This document shows, in pieces, positions 16,073-24,937 of a DNA stretch of 30,221 nt (position 1 is the stretch's first letter; each line of letters opens with the position of its first letter). Location of the stretch: positions 1 to 30,221 of the forward strand of contig NZSI01000001.1 in NCBI GenBank assembly GCA_002696685.1, written 5' to 3'. The notes below the pieces were generated by a model that worked only from the letters and a program-made list of their open reading frames with translations, was not told the DNA's origin and made no database searches. The position numbers and the translations under genes are program-made. Source of the stretch: Chloroflexota bacterium. Lineage in GTDB: Bacteria; Chloroflexota; Dehalococcoidia; SAR202; UBA826.

Positions 16073-17349
16073 CCCACGATCTCCCCAAGGACTCGATCAG
16101 CGACAGACAGTGTCAACTCTATGTCCTCTTCTGTTAGCGATTCAGAGATAAACCACATACCTCTACCAACAACACGTACTCCCTCTTTCATCATTCCATC
16201 GACAAATTTTTCGTAAAGCCTCGTATCTGAGTAAGAGAAATGGGTCCGGGCGTCTGTAATCCCTTTCCCACCTGTAAAGCTGACGGCAAACATTGGTCCA
16301 GGTCCCTGAACAGACATACCCACTTCATATTTCGTGTTCAAGTCTCTTAGCCCCATCATTAGCTTATGGCCAAGAATCGTGAGGGTTTCGATTGTATCTC
16401 CATCCCTTATTCGCTCTAGTGCCACTTTCCCAGCAGCCATAGACATCACATTGGCATTAGCGGTCCCCCCATGCATCACTTCCCCAGTCCCAATTAAATC
16501 CATGACGTCACGTCTACCACAAAGCATGGAAAGGGGATAGCCACCCGCCATAGCCTTTGCGAAAGTAGCCAAGTCAGGAAGAACCCCAAAATGCTCTTGA
16601 GCACCACCTTTACCCATACGGAAACCAGTGATTACTTCATCAAAAATTAATAAAGACCCGTTTTCAGACGTTATATCCCTTAAGTATTCCAAATATCCGG
16701 GACGAGGCATAATGCAGTTTGTATTACACATAACAGGCTCGGTGATTACTGCTGCTATATTATCTCCATTGATTTTGAACATCTTTTCAACAGCTTCAAA
16801 ATCATTCCACGGGAGTACAGCAACGTCCGATAAGGCGTTTTCCGAAATTCCTAGTGAAAGGGGCTGCGGATTAACCTTCCCCGAGTGATCTGTGTCGAAA
16901 AACAGACTATCCGACCAGCCGTGATAGTGTCCTTCAAATCTAACAATCAGGTTTCTATTTGTGAACGCTCTGGCAACGCGAACTGCCGCCTGAACCACTT
17001 CAGTTCCAGAACTGGCGAACCGGACAATTTCTGCACAAGGGACTAACTCACAAGCTAGTTCGGCCACCTCAACCTCTAAAACATGTTGTCCTGCAAATAG
17101 TTGACCCTTTTTGGACGCTTCCGACACGGCATCTAACAGAAAGGAAGGGGAATGGCCAAAGATCATAGGGCCTTGACCCAAAACGTAATCAACATACTGA
17201 TTCCCATCTACGTCTGTAATGTGAGAGCCCGATGCCGACTCATAATAAAGAGGGTGGGGACTCTCTGCCAAGCGTACGTTAGAACTTACTCCACCAGGCA
17301 TAGACTGAAGAGCTCTTCTATACATTTCATTACTTTTTTCGTGTTTCAT
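16069..17349 (-). CDS. class III PLP aminotransferase, glutamate-1-semialdehyde aminomutase-like
   Basis: A 426-residue fold-type I PLP enzyme. LLIFDEVITGFRMGKGG holds the PLP-ring Asp. The Schiff-base Lys is in TFAKAMAGGYPLS. SSGTEVVQAAVRVAR is the phosphate-binding region, and FEGHYHGWSD the aromatic stacking segment. The size and GGVSSNVR start match HemL, which makes 5-aminolevulinate for heme. However, the GHYHGWSD form is more common in HemL-like homologues of unknown substrate, so a heme role is only one option. No other heme genes are near. The ATG at 17349 is chosen; a GTG two codons upstream (17355) is equally possible and neither has a clear ribosome binding site. It heads the operon and shares a short 94-bp divergent region with the M81 gene. 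Confidence 0.85.
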   Translation of the reverse strand: MKHEKSNEMYRRALQSMPGGVSSNVRLAESPHPLYYESASGSHITDVDGNQYVDYVLGQGPMIFGHSPSFLLDAVSEASKKGQLFAGQHVLEVEVAELACELVPCAEIVRFASSGTEVVQAAVRVARAFTNRNLIVRFEGHYHGWSDSLFFDTDHSGKVNPQPLSLGISENALSDVAVLPWNDFEAVEKMFKINGDNIAAVITEPVMCNTNCIMPRPGYLEYLRDITSENGSLLIFDEVITGFRMGKGGAQEHFGVLPDLATFAKAMAGGYPLSMLCGRRDVMDLIGTGEVMHGGTANANVMSMAAGKVALERIRDGDTIETLTILGHKLMMGLRDLNTKYEVGMSVQGPGPMFAVSFTGGKGITDARTHFSYSDTRLYEKFVDGMMKEGVRVVGRGMWFISESLTEEDIELTLSVADRVLGEIVG

Positions 17350-17443
17350 AAACACAAGGATACTGGATAAGCAGAATTTATTTCGGCAGACTTACAGGCT
17401 TGCTGATAAACTGCCTCTCAACTCTAATCAGGATGGTGCTGCA

Positions 17444-18979
17444 TTGAAACCCAAAATAAGGCTAGCACTCGCAGGGCTTTATCACGAAACTAACACTTTT
17501 TCCTCCGTACCTGCAGATTACAATACTTTTTCAATCTTCAGAGGAGAAGAGATAGAGAAGGAGTATGGGAATTCACTAACCACCAATGCCGGATACCTCG
17601 CCATCTCATCATCTTATGACAACGTAGATATTGTACCTCTCATTTTTGCAATAACAGGTCCAATTGGCACCATAACCAAGGATGCATTCGATCAGATTGT
17701 TGGCGAACTGATTCAATATTTAGAAGATCAAGGACCGTGGGATGGAATACTTTTGTCGTTACATGGCGCAGCGGTATCAGAGGAATATTCTGACTGTGAC
17801 GGAGAGATCGCTTACCGTGTTCGTTCACTCGTGGGTCCAGATGTTCCTGTAGGGCTTAGTGTGGATATGCATGCAAACATTTCCAAAAAAATGGTTGAGA
17901 ACACTGACGTACTTACCGTTTACCGTACGAACCCCCACTTAGATGCCAAGGAACGTTCACAAGAGTGTGCAGATCTTATAGTCAAAACAATTAATGGGCA
18001 GATAGAACCGGTCATGTGGCTGGAGACACCCCCTATGGTGATAAACATTGTTAAACAATATACCGGGGATGAACCGATGAGATCCATAATGTCCAACCTT
18101 CTGGCAGTTCTTGAAAAACCGGGTGTGATCCATGCTAGTGTAGCTGAAGGCTATCCATACGCGGATGTTCCTGAAATGGGCATGGGGTTTCTTACAATTG
18201 TGGACTCTAAAGAAATAGGGAAAGATGAAGCTAACAAGACTGCAAGAGAAGGAGCCCAGTGGATGGCTACCAGGGCCTGGGCAAAACGGGACGATTTTAA
18301 CAATGACATCCCAGACCCAGATCAGGCGCTTCTATTTGCAGATGCCCAACACAATCCTGGGGATGCCCCTATCGTCCTAATGGATGTAGGAGACAATATT
18401 GGTGCAGGCAGTAGTGCAGATTCTACTCACATTCTGGCAGAAGCCCAGAGATTAGGTATAGAAGGCTATTTACAGACTTTGTACGACCCTGCATCCGTTC
18501 AGGAGTGCATAGAAGCCGGTGTAGGATCTGATGTCTCACTCAAAGTAGGGGGGAAAACAGATCATCTGCACGGATCCCCTATATCAATTGAAGGAAAAGT
18601 ACGAACCTTGTTCAATGGAAAATTTGAAGACCACCGACCCACACATGGCGGATTTCAATTTTATGATGGAGGCTTAACAGCCGTGGTAGACACAACTGAC
18701 AGGCACACCATTGTCTTGACCTCTCTGAGGTGTGGAAATACAAGTCTTGAGCAGATGTACTCAGCCGGAGTAGACCCCACCAAATACAGAATGGTTGTGG
18801 CCAAAGGAGTGGTGTCTCCAAGGCCAGCCTACCAGCCTATTGCCAAGAAGATAATCTTGGTGAATACCCCAGGTGTTACAACATCGGACCTCGAATATTT
18901 CGAATATCGCCGGAGACGAGGAAGTTTATTTCCCTTCGATAGAACCGCAGACTACCTCCCAAGCAGACAGAACCAATGA
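17444..18979 (+). CDS. M81 family metallopeptidase-like (MlrC) protein
   Basis: A 511-residue MlrC-family protein. The N-terminal DUF1485 domain has LAGLYHETNTFS (His14, Glu15), LLSLHGAAVSEEYSDCDGE and SVDMHANISKK, giving a His/Asp-rich metal site. The C-terminal MlrC domain begins at VLMDVGDNIGAGSSADSTH. MlrC cleaves linearised microcystin in Sphingomonas, but most members in marine bacteria have no known substrate. There is no signal peptide, so it is cytoplasmic. The TTG at 17444 has AGGATGG about 7 bases upstream; no in-frame ATG lies near. The stop overlaps the GMC oxidoreductase start by 4 bases (ATGA), so the two are made together and probably act on related substrates. Confidence 0.9.
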   Translation: MKPKIRLALAGLYHETNTFSSVPADYNTFSIFRGEEIEKEYGNSLTTNAGYLAISSSYDNVDIVPLIFAITGPIGTITKDAFDQIVGELIQYLEDQGPWDGILLSLHGAAVSEEYSDCDGEIAYRVRSLVGPDVPVGLSVDMHANISKKMVENTDVLTVYRTNPHLDAKERSQECADLIVKTINGQIEPVMWLETPPMVINIVKQYTGDEPMRSIMSNLLAVLEKPGVIHASVAEGYPYADVPEMGMGFLTIVDSKEIGKDEANKTAREGAQWMATRAWAKRDDFNNDIPDPDQALLFADAQHNPGDAPIVLMDVGDNIGAGSSADSTHILAEAQRLGIEGYLQTLYDPASVQECIEAGVGSDVSLKVGGKTDHLHGSPISIEGKVRTLFNGKFEDHRPTHGGFQFYDGGLTAVVDTTDRHTIVLTSLRCGNTSLEQMYSAGVDPTKYRMVVAKGVVSPRPAYQPIAKKIILVNTPGVTTSDLEYFEYRRRRGSLFPFDRTADYLPSRQNQ

Positions 18980-20583
18980 GATACGATTACATAGTGGTCG
19001 GTGCAGGTTCAGCAGGAGCAATAGTGGCCTCCCGACTATCAGAAGACCCAACAGTATCAGTTCTTCTTTTGGAGGGAGGGCCAGATTACCCGGACTTCGA
19101 CAACCTTCCTGACGATGTTAAGTACGGATATTCGACCGGTACAGACCTGGCCGTTGAAGATCGGCACGACTGGGGGTACACGGCCAGAGTCTCAGATAAT
19201 TATGAAGCCACTTCTTTACCCGAAACAGAAGAAAATCTAGAAGACCGCATGTTACGGATGCCCCGGGGGAAAATTACGGGTGGGACGAGTTCAATTAACG
19301 GGCAAATTTTTCTAAGGGGTCTAACCCATGACTTCGAACTTTGGGAGAGCATGGGGATACAGGGTTGGGACTACGAAAGCGTCTTACCATACTTTCGAAA
19401 ACTCGAAACTGACACGAACTTCGGTGGAGATTTTCACGGCAAGGAGGGGCCTATCGTTGCTCACAGATTTCCAGAAAGTGAATGGACTGCCCCTCAAAAG
19501 GGATTTGAGGCCGCATGCCGCTCTCTCGGCTATCCTTACACAGCAGACCTTAATCTCCCCGATGCAAACGGTGTAGGTCCTTTCCCCTGTAACAATCCCC
19601 GTGGAATCCGAATGAGTACGGCTCTAGGCTACCTTGCTCCTGCAAGACATCGACTGAACCTCACGATAAAAGCAAACTGTAGGGTAGAGCGTTTCATACT
19701 GGACCGTTCCCGTATTTCCTCTGTCCAAGTGGAAAGCAACGGTGAATTATTCACCGCAGATAGTGAAATCTTTGTTCTGTCCGCAGGTTCGTTGGCAAAT
19801 CCCCGAATACTGATGCACTCCGGCATAGGTCCTGCCGATCATCTCCAAGACCATGGCCTGACAACCCTGGTTAACCTTCCTGGAGTAGGGGATAACCTTC
19901 GTGATCATCCTCAGAACTTCGTTAACGCAACTGTAACCGATGTTGAGTCACTCGACACAACCGCCCCTAGATTGCAGGTGGGACTTCGTTTCACAGCCAC
20001 CGACTCAGATATGCCTGATGACATGCTCATGTGGATGTGCTCCTATGCAACAGATGGAGACTACCGAGATTTAATTCCCTCGTTACAGCCGACGGAGATA
20101 GAAAAAAATATAACAGGAATCCAGATAACTATTTCCCTTTATCTGGCAACAAGTAAAGGTAGCGTCCGACTACGTTCTTCGAATCCATCTGATATGCCAA
20201 ATATTACGCTTAATCTTCTCAAAACAGATACAGACGTCGACAGAATGGCAGACGGAGTCCGGATTGCAGCCTCAATCATGGATAACACAGAGCTTGCTGA
20301 AATAGTTCGCCAAAGGACGTCACCCACGGATGAAATATTATCATCTGACAGATCTCTCTATTCGTGGCTGAGGGCTAACACAACTACGGGCAACCATCTA
20401 ACAAGTACATGTGCTATGGGTTCAGATTCAAATCCTATGACAGTCGTTGATAACAGGTGCAAAGTTCTGGGTGTAGATAACCTTTATATCGCTGATGCGT
20501 CAGTTATGCCAGAATGTGTGAGGGCAAACACCAACACGACTACAATGATGGTAGGCGAAAGAGTAGCAAATTTTCTTAGTTAA
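18976..20583 (+). CDS. GMC family FAD oxidoreductase
   Basis: A 535-residue glucose-methanol-choline oxidoreductase. The FAD dinucleotide fold is YDYIVVGAGSAGAIVASRLS at the N-terminus with LLLEGG following. The GMC signature 1 is GKITGGTSSINGQIFLRG near 95-113. Signature 2 is SAGSLANPRILMHSGIG near 270-287. The active-site His is His474 in TTGNHLTSTCAMG, and the second catalytic position is Asn518 or Asn520 in RANTNTTTMM. The family oxidises alcohols to aldehydes or ketones; choline dehydrogenase and alcohol dehydrogenase are close in layout. No signal peptide is seen. Translation is coupled to the M81 gene, and the PPOX gene follows after 21 bp. Substrate unknown. Confidence 0.93.
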   Translation: MRYDYIVVGAGSAGAIVASRLSEDPTVSVLLLEGGPDYPDFDNLPDDVKYGYSTGTDLAVEDRHDWGYTARVSDNYEATSLPETEENLEDRMLRMPRGKITGGTSSINGQIFLRGLTHDFELWESMGIQGWDYESVLPYFRKLETDTNFGGDFHGKEGPIVAHRFPESEWTAPQKGFEAACRSLGYPYTADLNLPDANGVGPFPCNNPRGIRMSTALGYLAPARHRLNLTIKANCRVERFILDRSRISSVQVESNGELFTADSEIFVLSAGSLANPRILMHSGIGPADHLQDHGLTTLVNLPGVGDNLRDHPQNFVNATVTDVESLDTTAPRLQVGLRFTATDSDMPDDMLMWMCSYATDGDYRDLIPSLQPTEIEKNITGIQITISLYLATSKGSVRLRSSNPSDMPNITLNLLKTDTDVDRMADGVRIAASIMDNTELAEIVRQRTSPTDEILSSDRSLYSWLRANTTTGNHLTSTCAMGSDSNPMTVVDNRCKVLGVDNLYIADASVMPECVRANTNTTTMMVGERVANFLS

Positions 20584-20604
20584 CGAGGAAAAAAGGAGTT
20601 TTAG

Positions 20605-21180
20605 ATGGCACAACGAACTGATGAAGACATCAAGGAAAAATTCGATAACTCCTTCACGCGCAAATTCGGCTTCCCGATGAGAAGGCCGGTTGACAAAATT
20701 ATGGATGAACTAAGACCCACACACATTGAGTTTATCCAGCAATCGCCATTTTGTGTCATGGCTACATCCGACACCACGGGTCGATGTGACGCCTCACCAA
20801 AGGGAGGGTTACCGGGTTTTATAAAGGTTCTCAACACTCGCCAAATTCTAATTCCGGATGTTGCAGGAAACCGACTTTTCCAATCCTACCAAAACACTTC
20901 TGAAAATCCCCATATCGGTCTTATATTCTTTATTCCAGGGGTAAATGAAACCGTACGTGTGAATGGTTCCGTAGAAATTGTGTCTGAACAAGAATTAAAG
21001 CGACTCGAAATTGAGCTGGAAGTGCAAAACCCAGATGAAAAGGCGAAGGTACTACAGGGTATGCTCGTCACAATCGGTGAAGCATACGGGCACTGCCCCA
21101 GAGCCTTTACATTTGCTGACCTCTGGGACAAAGACCAAATTGACGCAAACTCAGGAACACCCAAAAAACTTAACGACTAA
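20605..21180 (+). CDS. pyridoxamine 5'-phosphate oxidase (PPOX) family FMN-binding protein
   Basis: A 191-residue split-barrel flavoprotein similar in pattern to the MSMEG_1061-type PPOX group. FCVMATSDTTGRCDASPKGG near 49-69 is the typical first strand pair. NRLFQSYQNTSENPHIGLIF and VNGSVEIV complete the flavin-binding barrel. Members use FMN or F420 in redox chemistry, and some only bind flavin or heme. The ATG at 20605 has AAAGGAG six to seven bases upstream, an excellent ribosome binding site. It lies 21 bp after the GMC gene in the same operon, so a joint redox role is plausible but not shown. It is unlikely to be the vitamin B6 enzyme PdxH. Confidence 0.85.
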   Translation: MAQRTDEDIKEKFDNSFTRKFGFPMRRPVDKIMDELRPTHIEFIQQSPFCVMATSDTTGRCDASPKGGLPGFIKVLNTRQILIPDVAGNRLFQSYQNTSENPHIGLIFFIPGVNETVRVNGSVEIVSEQELKRLEIELEVQNPDEKAKVLQGMLVTIGEAYGHCPRAFTFADLWDKDQIDANSGTPKKLND

Positions 21181-21218
21181 GAGAGCAATCTTACAAAGAA
21201 CTTTCCAATAGATGCACT

Positions 21219-21238
21219 GTACTGGTTCTCGCCAGTAC
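21219..21238 (+). terminator. hairpin between PPOX and DUF1800 genes
   Basis: GTACTGG (21219-21225) and CCAGTAC (21232-21238) form a perfect 7-bp stem with a 6-base loop, 38 bp after the PPOX stop in a 124-bp gap. No U tract follows, so it is not a classical terminator. It may mark the transcript boundary or protect the upstream RNA end. Confidence 0.35.
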
Positions 21239-21304
21239 TGCTATCCTGTAGAACCATGTTATTAACAACTCGAAATAGTCATAAGTAATGACGGAGATTC
21301 GACT

Positions 21305-22702
21305 ATGGTGCTAACTAAAGCGGACACCAAAATAGATCTAATGGCCCACCTTATGAGAAGAGCTGGTTTCGGTGCTTCTCGTGAAGAACTGGAAATGCGA
21401 TCCCAAATCGGATACGAAAAAACTGTAGAGGAACTGCTCACCCCCTCTTCTCAAGATCCCGTCGATCGGTACCAGTTTCTCAGGTATTACCCCATGTGGT
21501 GGAAGCCTGGGACGATGGGAGGACTGGGACAGGCGGAATGGGTATGGACCATGATCAGTACCCCAGCTCCATTGCAGGAAAAAATGTGTCTTTTCTACCA
21601 CAATATCTTTGCTACAGGAGTGGCCAAAGTCGACCATTACGACGAAATCCAAGACATGATCGACATGTTCCGTCAAAAAGGTCTAGGAAACTATAAAGAA
21701 ATTCTTATGGAGGTGGCGAAAAGCCCCGCCATGATCTACTGGCTTGATAATAATGAGAATCACGCGGACTCTGTTAACGAAAACTGGGGTAGGGAACTTC
21801 TCGAATTATTCACCATGGGAGTCGGAAACTATACAGAGGCTGATGTGCGTGAATGTTCCAGGGCATTCACCGGCTGGACACTTGAACATAAATTACCTCG
21901 ATTCCACATGGGCAGGTGGGACTGGGAATTTAAATTCATCCCTGAAGACCACGATTACACTGAGAAGGAATTCTTGGGCCACTCTGGAAACTTCGATGGA
22001 GAGGAAGTCATCGACATCATTCTCTCAAAGCCAGCCACTGCTCAGTTCATCGCGCGTCACCTATACAGCTTTTTTGTCGCAGACGAACCTCAGGTACCAG
22101 CATGGTCTGTTATATCTCCAAATGATCCGGAAGCAGTAAACTTTCTTGCTGACGCTTTGATCACCTCCGACTACCACATGGGTACCGTACTTAAGAAACT
22201 TTTTAAAAGCGAATTCTTTAAAGAACAGCGATTTTCCAGAGTCAAGAACCCAACAGAGGTGGTAATTAGCACCCTCAGACTAGTGGGAGGAACAGACAGA
22301 CCTTCTCCAGAAACGTTGGACTGGACAGGACAGATTGCCTACATGGGTCAAGACCTTTTAAATCCCCCTAGCGTTGAAGGCTGGCATAACGGTATTGAAT
22401 GGATAAACAGTGGAACCCTGATGAAGAGAACTAATTTCGTCTCAGAACTCATATCCGACACACTACGTCCGGGAGTGAGACAGATTATCGACCGTATAAA
22501 AATTGCCGGGACAAACCCAGCAGACATCGTAGACGCATGCTTAGATATCATGGGCCCCATGGAAGTTTCTGACCAAACTCGATCAGAACTGGTTGACCAC
22601 TCTGAGAAAGAGGGAGAATTCAGTTGGAACACCACTGGGGAGGAAAGATTAATAGAACTTCTCCAGCTGCTTGTCGCAACCCGTGAATATCAATTCGCTT
22701 AA
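21305..22702 (+). CDS. DUF1800 family protein
   Basis: A 465-residue DUF1800 protein. Family landmarks are LMRRAGFGASREELE at the N-terminus, LFYHNIFATG, the central NWGRELLELFTMGVGNYTE, and SRAFTGWTL followed by GHSGNFDGEEVIDIIL. The function of DUF1800 is not known; it is nearly always next to DUF1501, as here. Most members carry a Tat or Sec signal, but this one begins directly with MVLTKADTKIDLMAHLMRRA, so no export signal is visible. The ATG at 21305 has GGAG about 7 bases upstream, which supports it; an upstream signal-bearing start is excluded by the short gap and stops. It is the first gene of a three-gene unit with DUF1501 and an NHL protein. Confidence 0.92.
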   Translation: MVLTKADTKIDLMAHLMRRAGFGASREELEMRSQIGYEKTVEELLTPSSQDPVDRYQFLRYYPMWWKPGTMGGLGQAEWVWTMISTPAPLQEKMCLFYHNIFATGVAKVDHYDEIQDMIDMFRQKGLGNYKEILMEVAKSPAMIYWLDNNENHADSVNENWGRELLELFTMGVGNYTEADVRECSRAFTGWTLEHKLPRFHMGRWDWEFKFIPEDHDYTEKEFLGHSGNFDGEEVIDIILSKPATAQFIARHLYSFFVADEPQVPAWSVISPNDPEAVNFLADALITSDYHMGTVLKKLFKSEFFKEQRFSRVKNPTEVVISTLRLVGGTDRPSPETLDWTGQIAYMGQDLLNPPSVEGWHNGIEWINSGTLMKRTNFVSELISDTLRPGVRQIIDRIKIAGTNPADIVDACLDIMGPMEVSDQTRSELVDHSEKEGEFSWNTTGEERLIELLQLLVATREYQFA

Positions 22703-22767
22703 ACCTTATATACTTACAGGCCTTATAGGTTGAGTTTTGTAAAGTAACTCATTCAAGGAAGATATAT

Positions 22768-23895
22768 ATGACGGACTCCACCAAAGACCCGGTTATTGTT
22801 GTCCTGCAATTGAGCGGTGGCAATGACTATATGAATACCGTCGTTCCTCACTCCAATTCACAGTACAGAGACTATCGTCCGAACGTGAATATCGCTGAGC
22901 ATGAAGTATTACGTCTTAATAACGAAATCGGATTTCATCCATCAATGACACCACTTGCAGAAATGTATCGGGAGGGAAACGTGGCGATTATCCACGGAGT
23001 TGGATATGAGAATTCTCCTCGTTCTCATTTTCGCTCGATGGATATATGGCACACATGCGAACCGGAAACCCTAGGCACCGAAGGATGGCTCGGTAGAGCT
23101 GTAAACCATATTGATCCAAACAAGGAAAATGTAGTCACAGCGGTCAGTATGGGACCTTCTCTTTTTCGAGCGTTGGTTGCCCCCGGCGTGCCAGTCGCAA
23201 CAGTAGAGAATCTTGACAATTACGGTCTCTTAACAGATATATCACCCGAGGAGAAAAGGGACCGCGTTCTGGATCGGTACAAGCGAATATACTCCCCAAT
23301 GATAGGTTCTGGACCAGTCATGGATTTCCTGGGACAGACAGGTCTTGACGCACTGAAGGGGGCGGACATATTAAATATCGCACCAGAAAAGTACTCCTCA
23401 ACTGTAGAATACGGAGATAGCTCCATATCGAAAAAATTAAGAAGTATCGCCCAAATTCATCTCGCAGAACTTGGAACACGCGTTTTTTACTGTGACCTAG
23501 GCAGTTTTGACACGCACGCTGACCAACTTGCAACGCATGACAAGCTATGGACAGCAGCCTCAGGCGCAATTCGTGACTTCTTTGACGATCTCGAGGAGCA
23601 CAACGCAGCGGACAACGTAACGATGTTTTTATTCTCGGAGTTTGGCCGTCGAGTCTATGATAACGGAGCAGGAACAGATCACGGTGCCGGAGGGGTCTGC
23701 CTAGCTATTGGAAAGCAAGTTAAGGGTGGAGAATACGGACGATACCCATCGATGAAAGAGTCAGATCTGGACCAGGGAGACCTCGTACCCAATCTGGATT
23801 TCCGTGGTGTTTATACCACATTAGTTGAAGATTGGATGAAACTAGATCCTGTACCTATAGTTGGTGGTCAGTTTGAGAAGCCCACGTTTATATAG
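22768..23895 (+). CDS. DUF1501 family protein
   Basis: A 375-residue DUF1501 protein, a family related to the alkaline phosphatase/sulfatase fold. Hallmarks are VVLQLSGGNDYMNTVVPH (12-29), GFHPSMTPLAEMY, IIHGVGYENSPRSHFRS and DLGSFDTHADQ. MFLFSEFGRRVYDNGAGTDH, with the metal-binding His/Asp cluster, follows. Typical members begin with a twin-arginine signal. This one starts at MTDSTKDPVIV, directly ahead of the first core strand, so it should stay in the cytoplasm unless exported by a partner. The start has GGAAG 7 bases upstream. It lies 65 bp after DUF1800, the usual partner. Reaction and substrate are unknown. Confidence 0.92.
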   Translation: MTDSTKDPVIVVLQLSGGNDYMNTVVPHSNSQYRDYRPNVNIAEHEVLRLNNEIGFHPSMTPLAEMYREGNVAIIHGVGYENSPRSHFRSMDIWHTCEPETLGTEGWLGRAVNHIDPNKENVVTAVSMGPSLFRALVAPGVPVATVENLDNYGLLTDISPEEKRDRVLDRYKRIYSPMIGSGPVMDFLGQTGLDALKGADILNIAPEKYSSTVEYGDSSISKKLRSIAQIHLAELGTRVFYCDLGSFDTHADQLATHDKLWTAASGAIRDFFDDLEEHNAADNVTMFLFSEFGRRVYDNGAGTDHGAGGVCLAIGKQVKGGEYGRYPSMKESDLDQGDLVPNLDFRGVYTTLVEDWMKLDPVPIVGGQFEKPTFI

Positions 23896-23932
23896 CCGTT
23901 TAAATACATTGACCCGGTAGAGAAATAGCAAA

Positions 23933-24928
23933 ATGTTAACGACTTCAGTAAAGGGAAGAGCCCTAGATTACTCTCGAGTAGTCGGTGGAAGAGCTTTCCG
24001 TGGCATCGTATACGTAGAATTCGGCGACGGCGACGAGATTTACGTGGTTACTCGAGACTCATACGCTTCCGGGATAGCAAAAATCACCATAGGGCCCGAA
24101 ATCGATGACGAGGAAGAAGTATTTACATTTGCCAATATCTCTGAGGGTATCTTCGACGATTCATGGCCGACTTGCGCTGTTTTTAATGGTGGGAAACTAT
24201 ATGTAACTGATGAATTGAAAAATTGCGTCCGGGTTTTTGACTCAGAAGGGAATCTCCTAACGGAGTTCGGGAAAGCAGGAGACAAACACGGTGAATTTGA
24301 CCGCCCTTCTGGAATCACCAGCGATTCAAACAACAACATATTTGTAAGCGACACTTTAAACCACAGAGTTCAAAAATTCTCCTCAGACGGCACTTTTATC
24401 ACTGAGTTTGGTTCATACGGAGTTGGCCGAGGCCAACTCAACTCCCCCTGGGGGATGTCACTAGACAATTCAGGAAATTTGCTGGTAGCAGACCACCTCA
24501 ATAACCGGGTTCAAAAATTCTCTCCTGATGGAAACCATATAAACACATTCGGGAATGATGGTACCGAAGCTGAAACACTAAACCACCCCTCAGACATCAC
24601 TATTGACCCAGATGGTGACATTTATGTTTCAGACTGGGCAAACGACAGAGTCCAAGTATTTGACAGGGATGGCATCCATATAACCGCTGTCTACGGAGCC
24701 GCGTTCGAACTTTCAAAGTGGCAGCAGCAATATGTTAGAGGTAACCCCGATGTGTACAAGGCTCGCCGCCGGGTTGCAACATTGGAGCCAGAGAAATGGT
24801 TTGCGCTACCCACAGGCGTAGCCTATGACGCTAAGAAGTCTAGATTACTGGTAGTCGATTCACAGCGATGGAGAATCCAAATCTTTGATAAGTTAACAAA
24901 TTATTCGGATCCGCAGTTCAACATCTAG
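23933..24928 (+). CDS. NHL-repeat beta-propeller protein
   Basis: A 331-residue protein built of NHL repeats. Clear units are PSGITSDSNNNIFVSDTLNH with RVQKF, PWGMSLDNSGNLLVADHLNN with RVQKF, and PSDITIDPDGDIYVSDWAND with RVQVF. Less perfect units lie before and after, which suggests a six-bladed propeller. NHL propellers bind proteins or small ligands, and some act as lyases or hydrolases. No signal peptide or membrane segment is seen. It follows DUF1501 after 37 bp and ends 9 bp from a convergent gene, so it closes the unit. A scaffold or substrate-binding role for DUF1800 and DUF1501 is an inference from position. Confidence 0.88.
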   Translation: MLTTSVKGRALDYSRVVGGRAFRGIVYVEFGDGDEIYVVTRDSYASGIAKITIGPEIDDEEEVFTFANISEGIFDDSWPTCAVFNGGKLYVTDELKNCVRVFDSEGNLLTEFGKAGDKHGEFDRPSGITSDSNNNIFVSDTLNHRVQKFSSDGTFITEFGSYGVGRGQLNSPWGMSLDNSGNLLVADHLNNRVQKFSPDGNHINTFGNDGTEAETLNHPSDITIDPDGDIYVSDWANDRVQVFDRDGIHITAVYGAAFELSKWQQQYVRGNPDVYKARRRVATLEPEKWFALPTGVAYDAKKSRLLVVDSQRWRIQIFDKLTNYSDPQFNI

Positions 24929-24937
24929 TTCGTCCCG

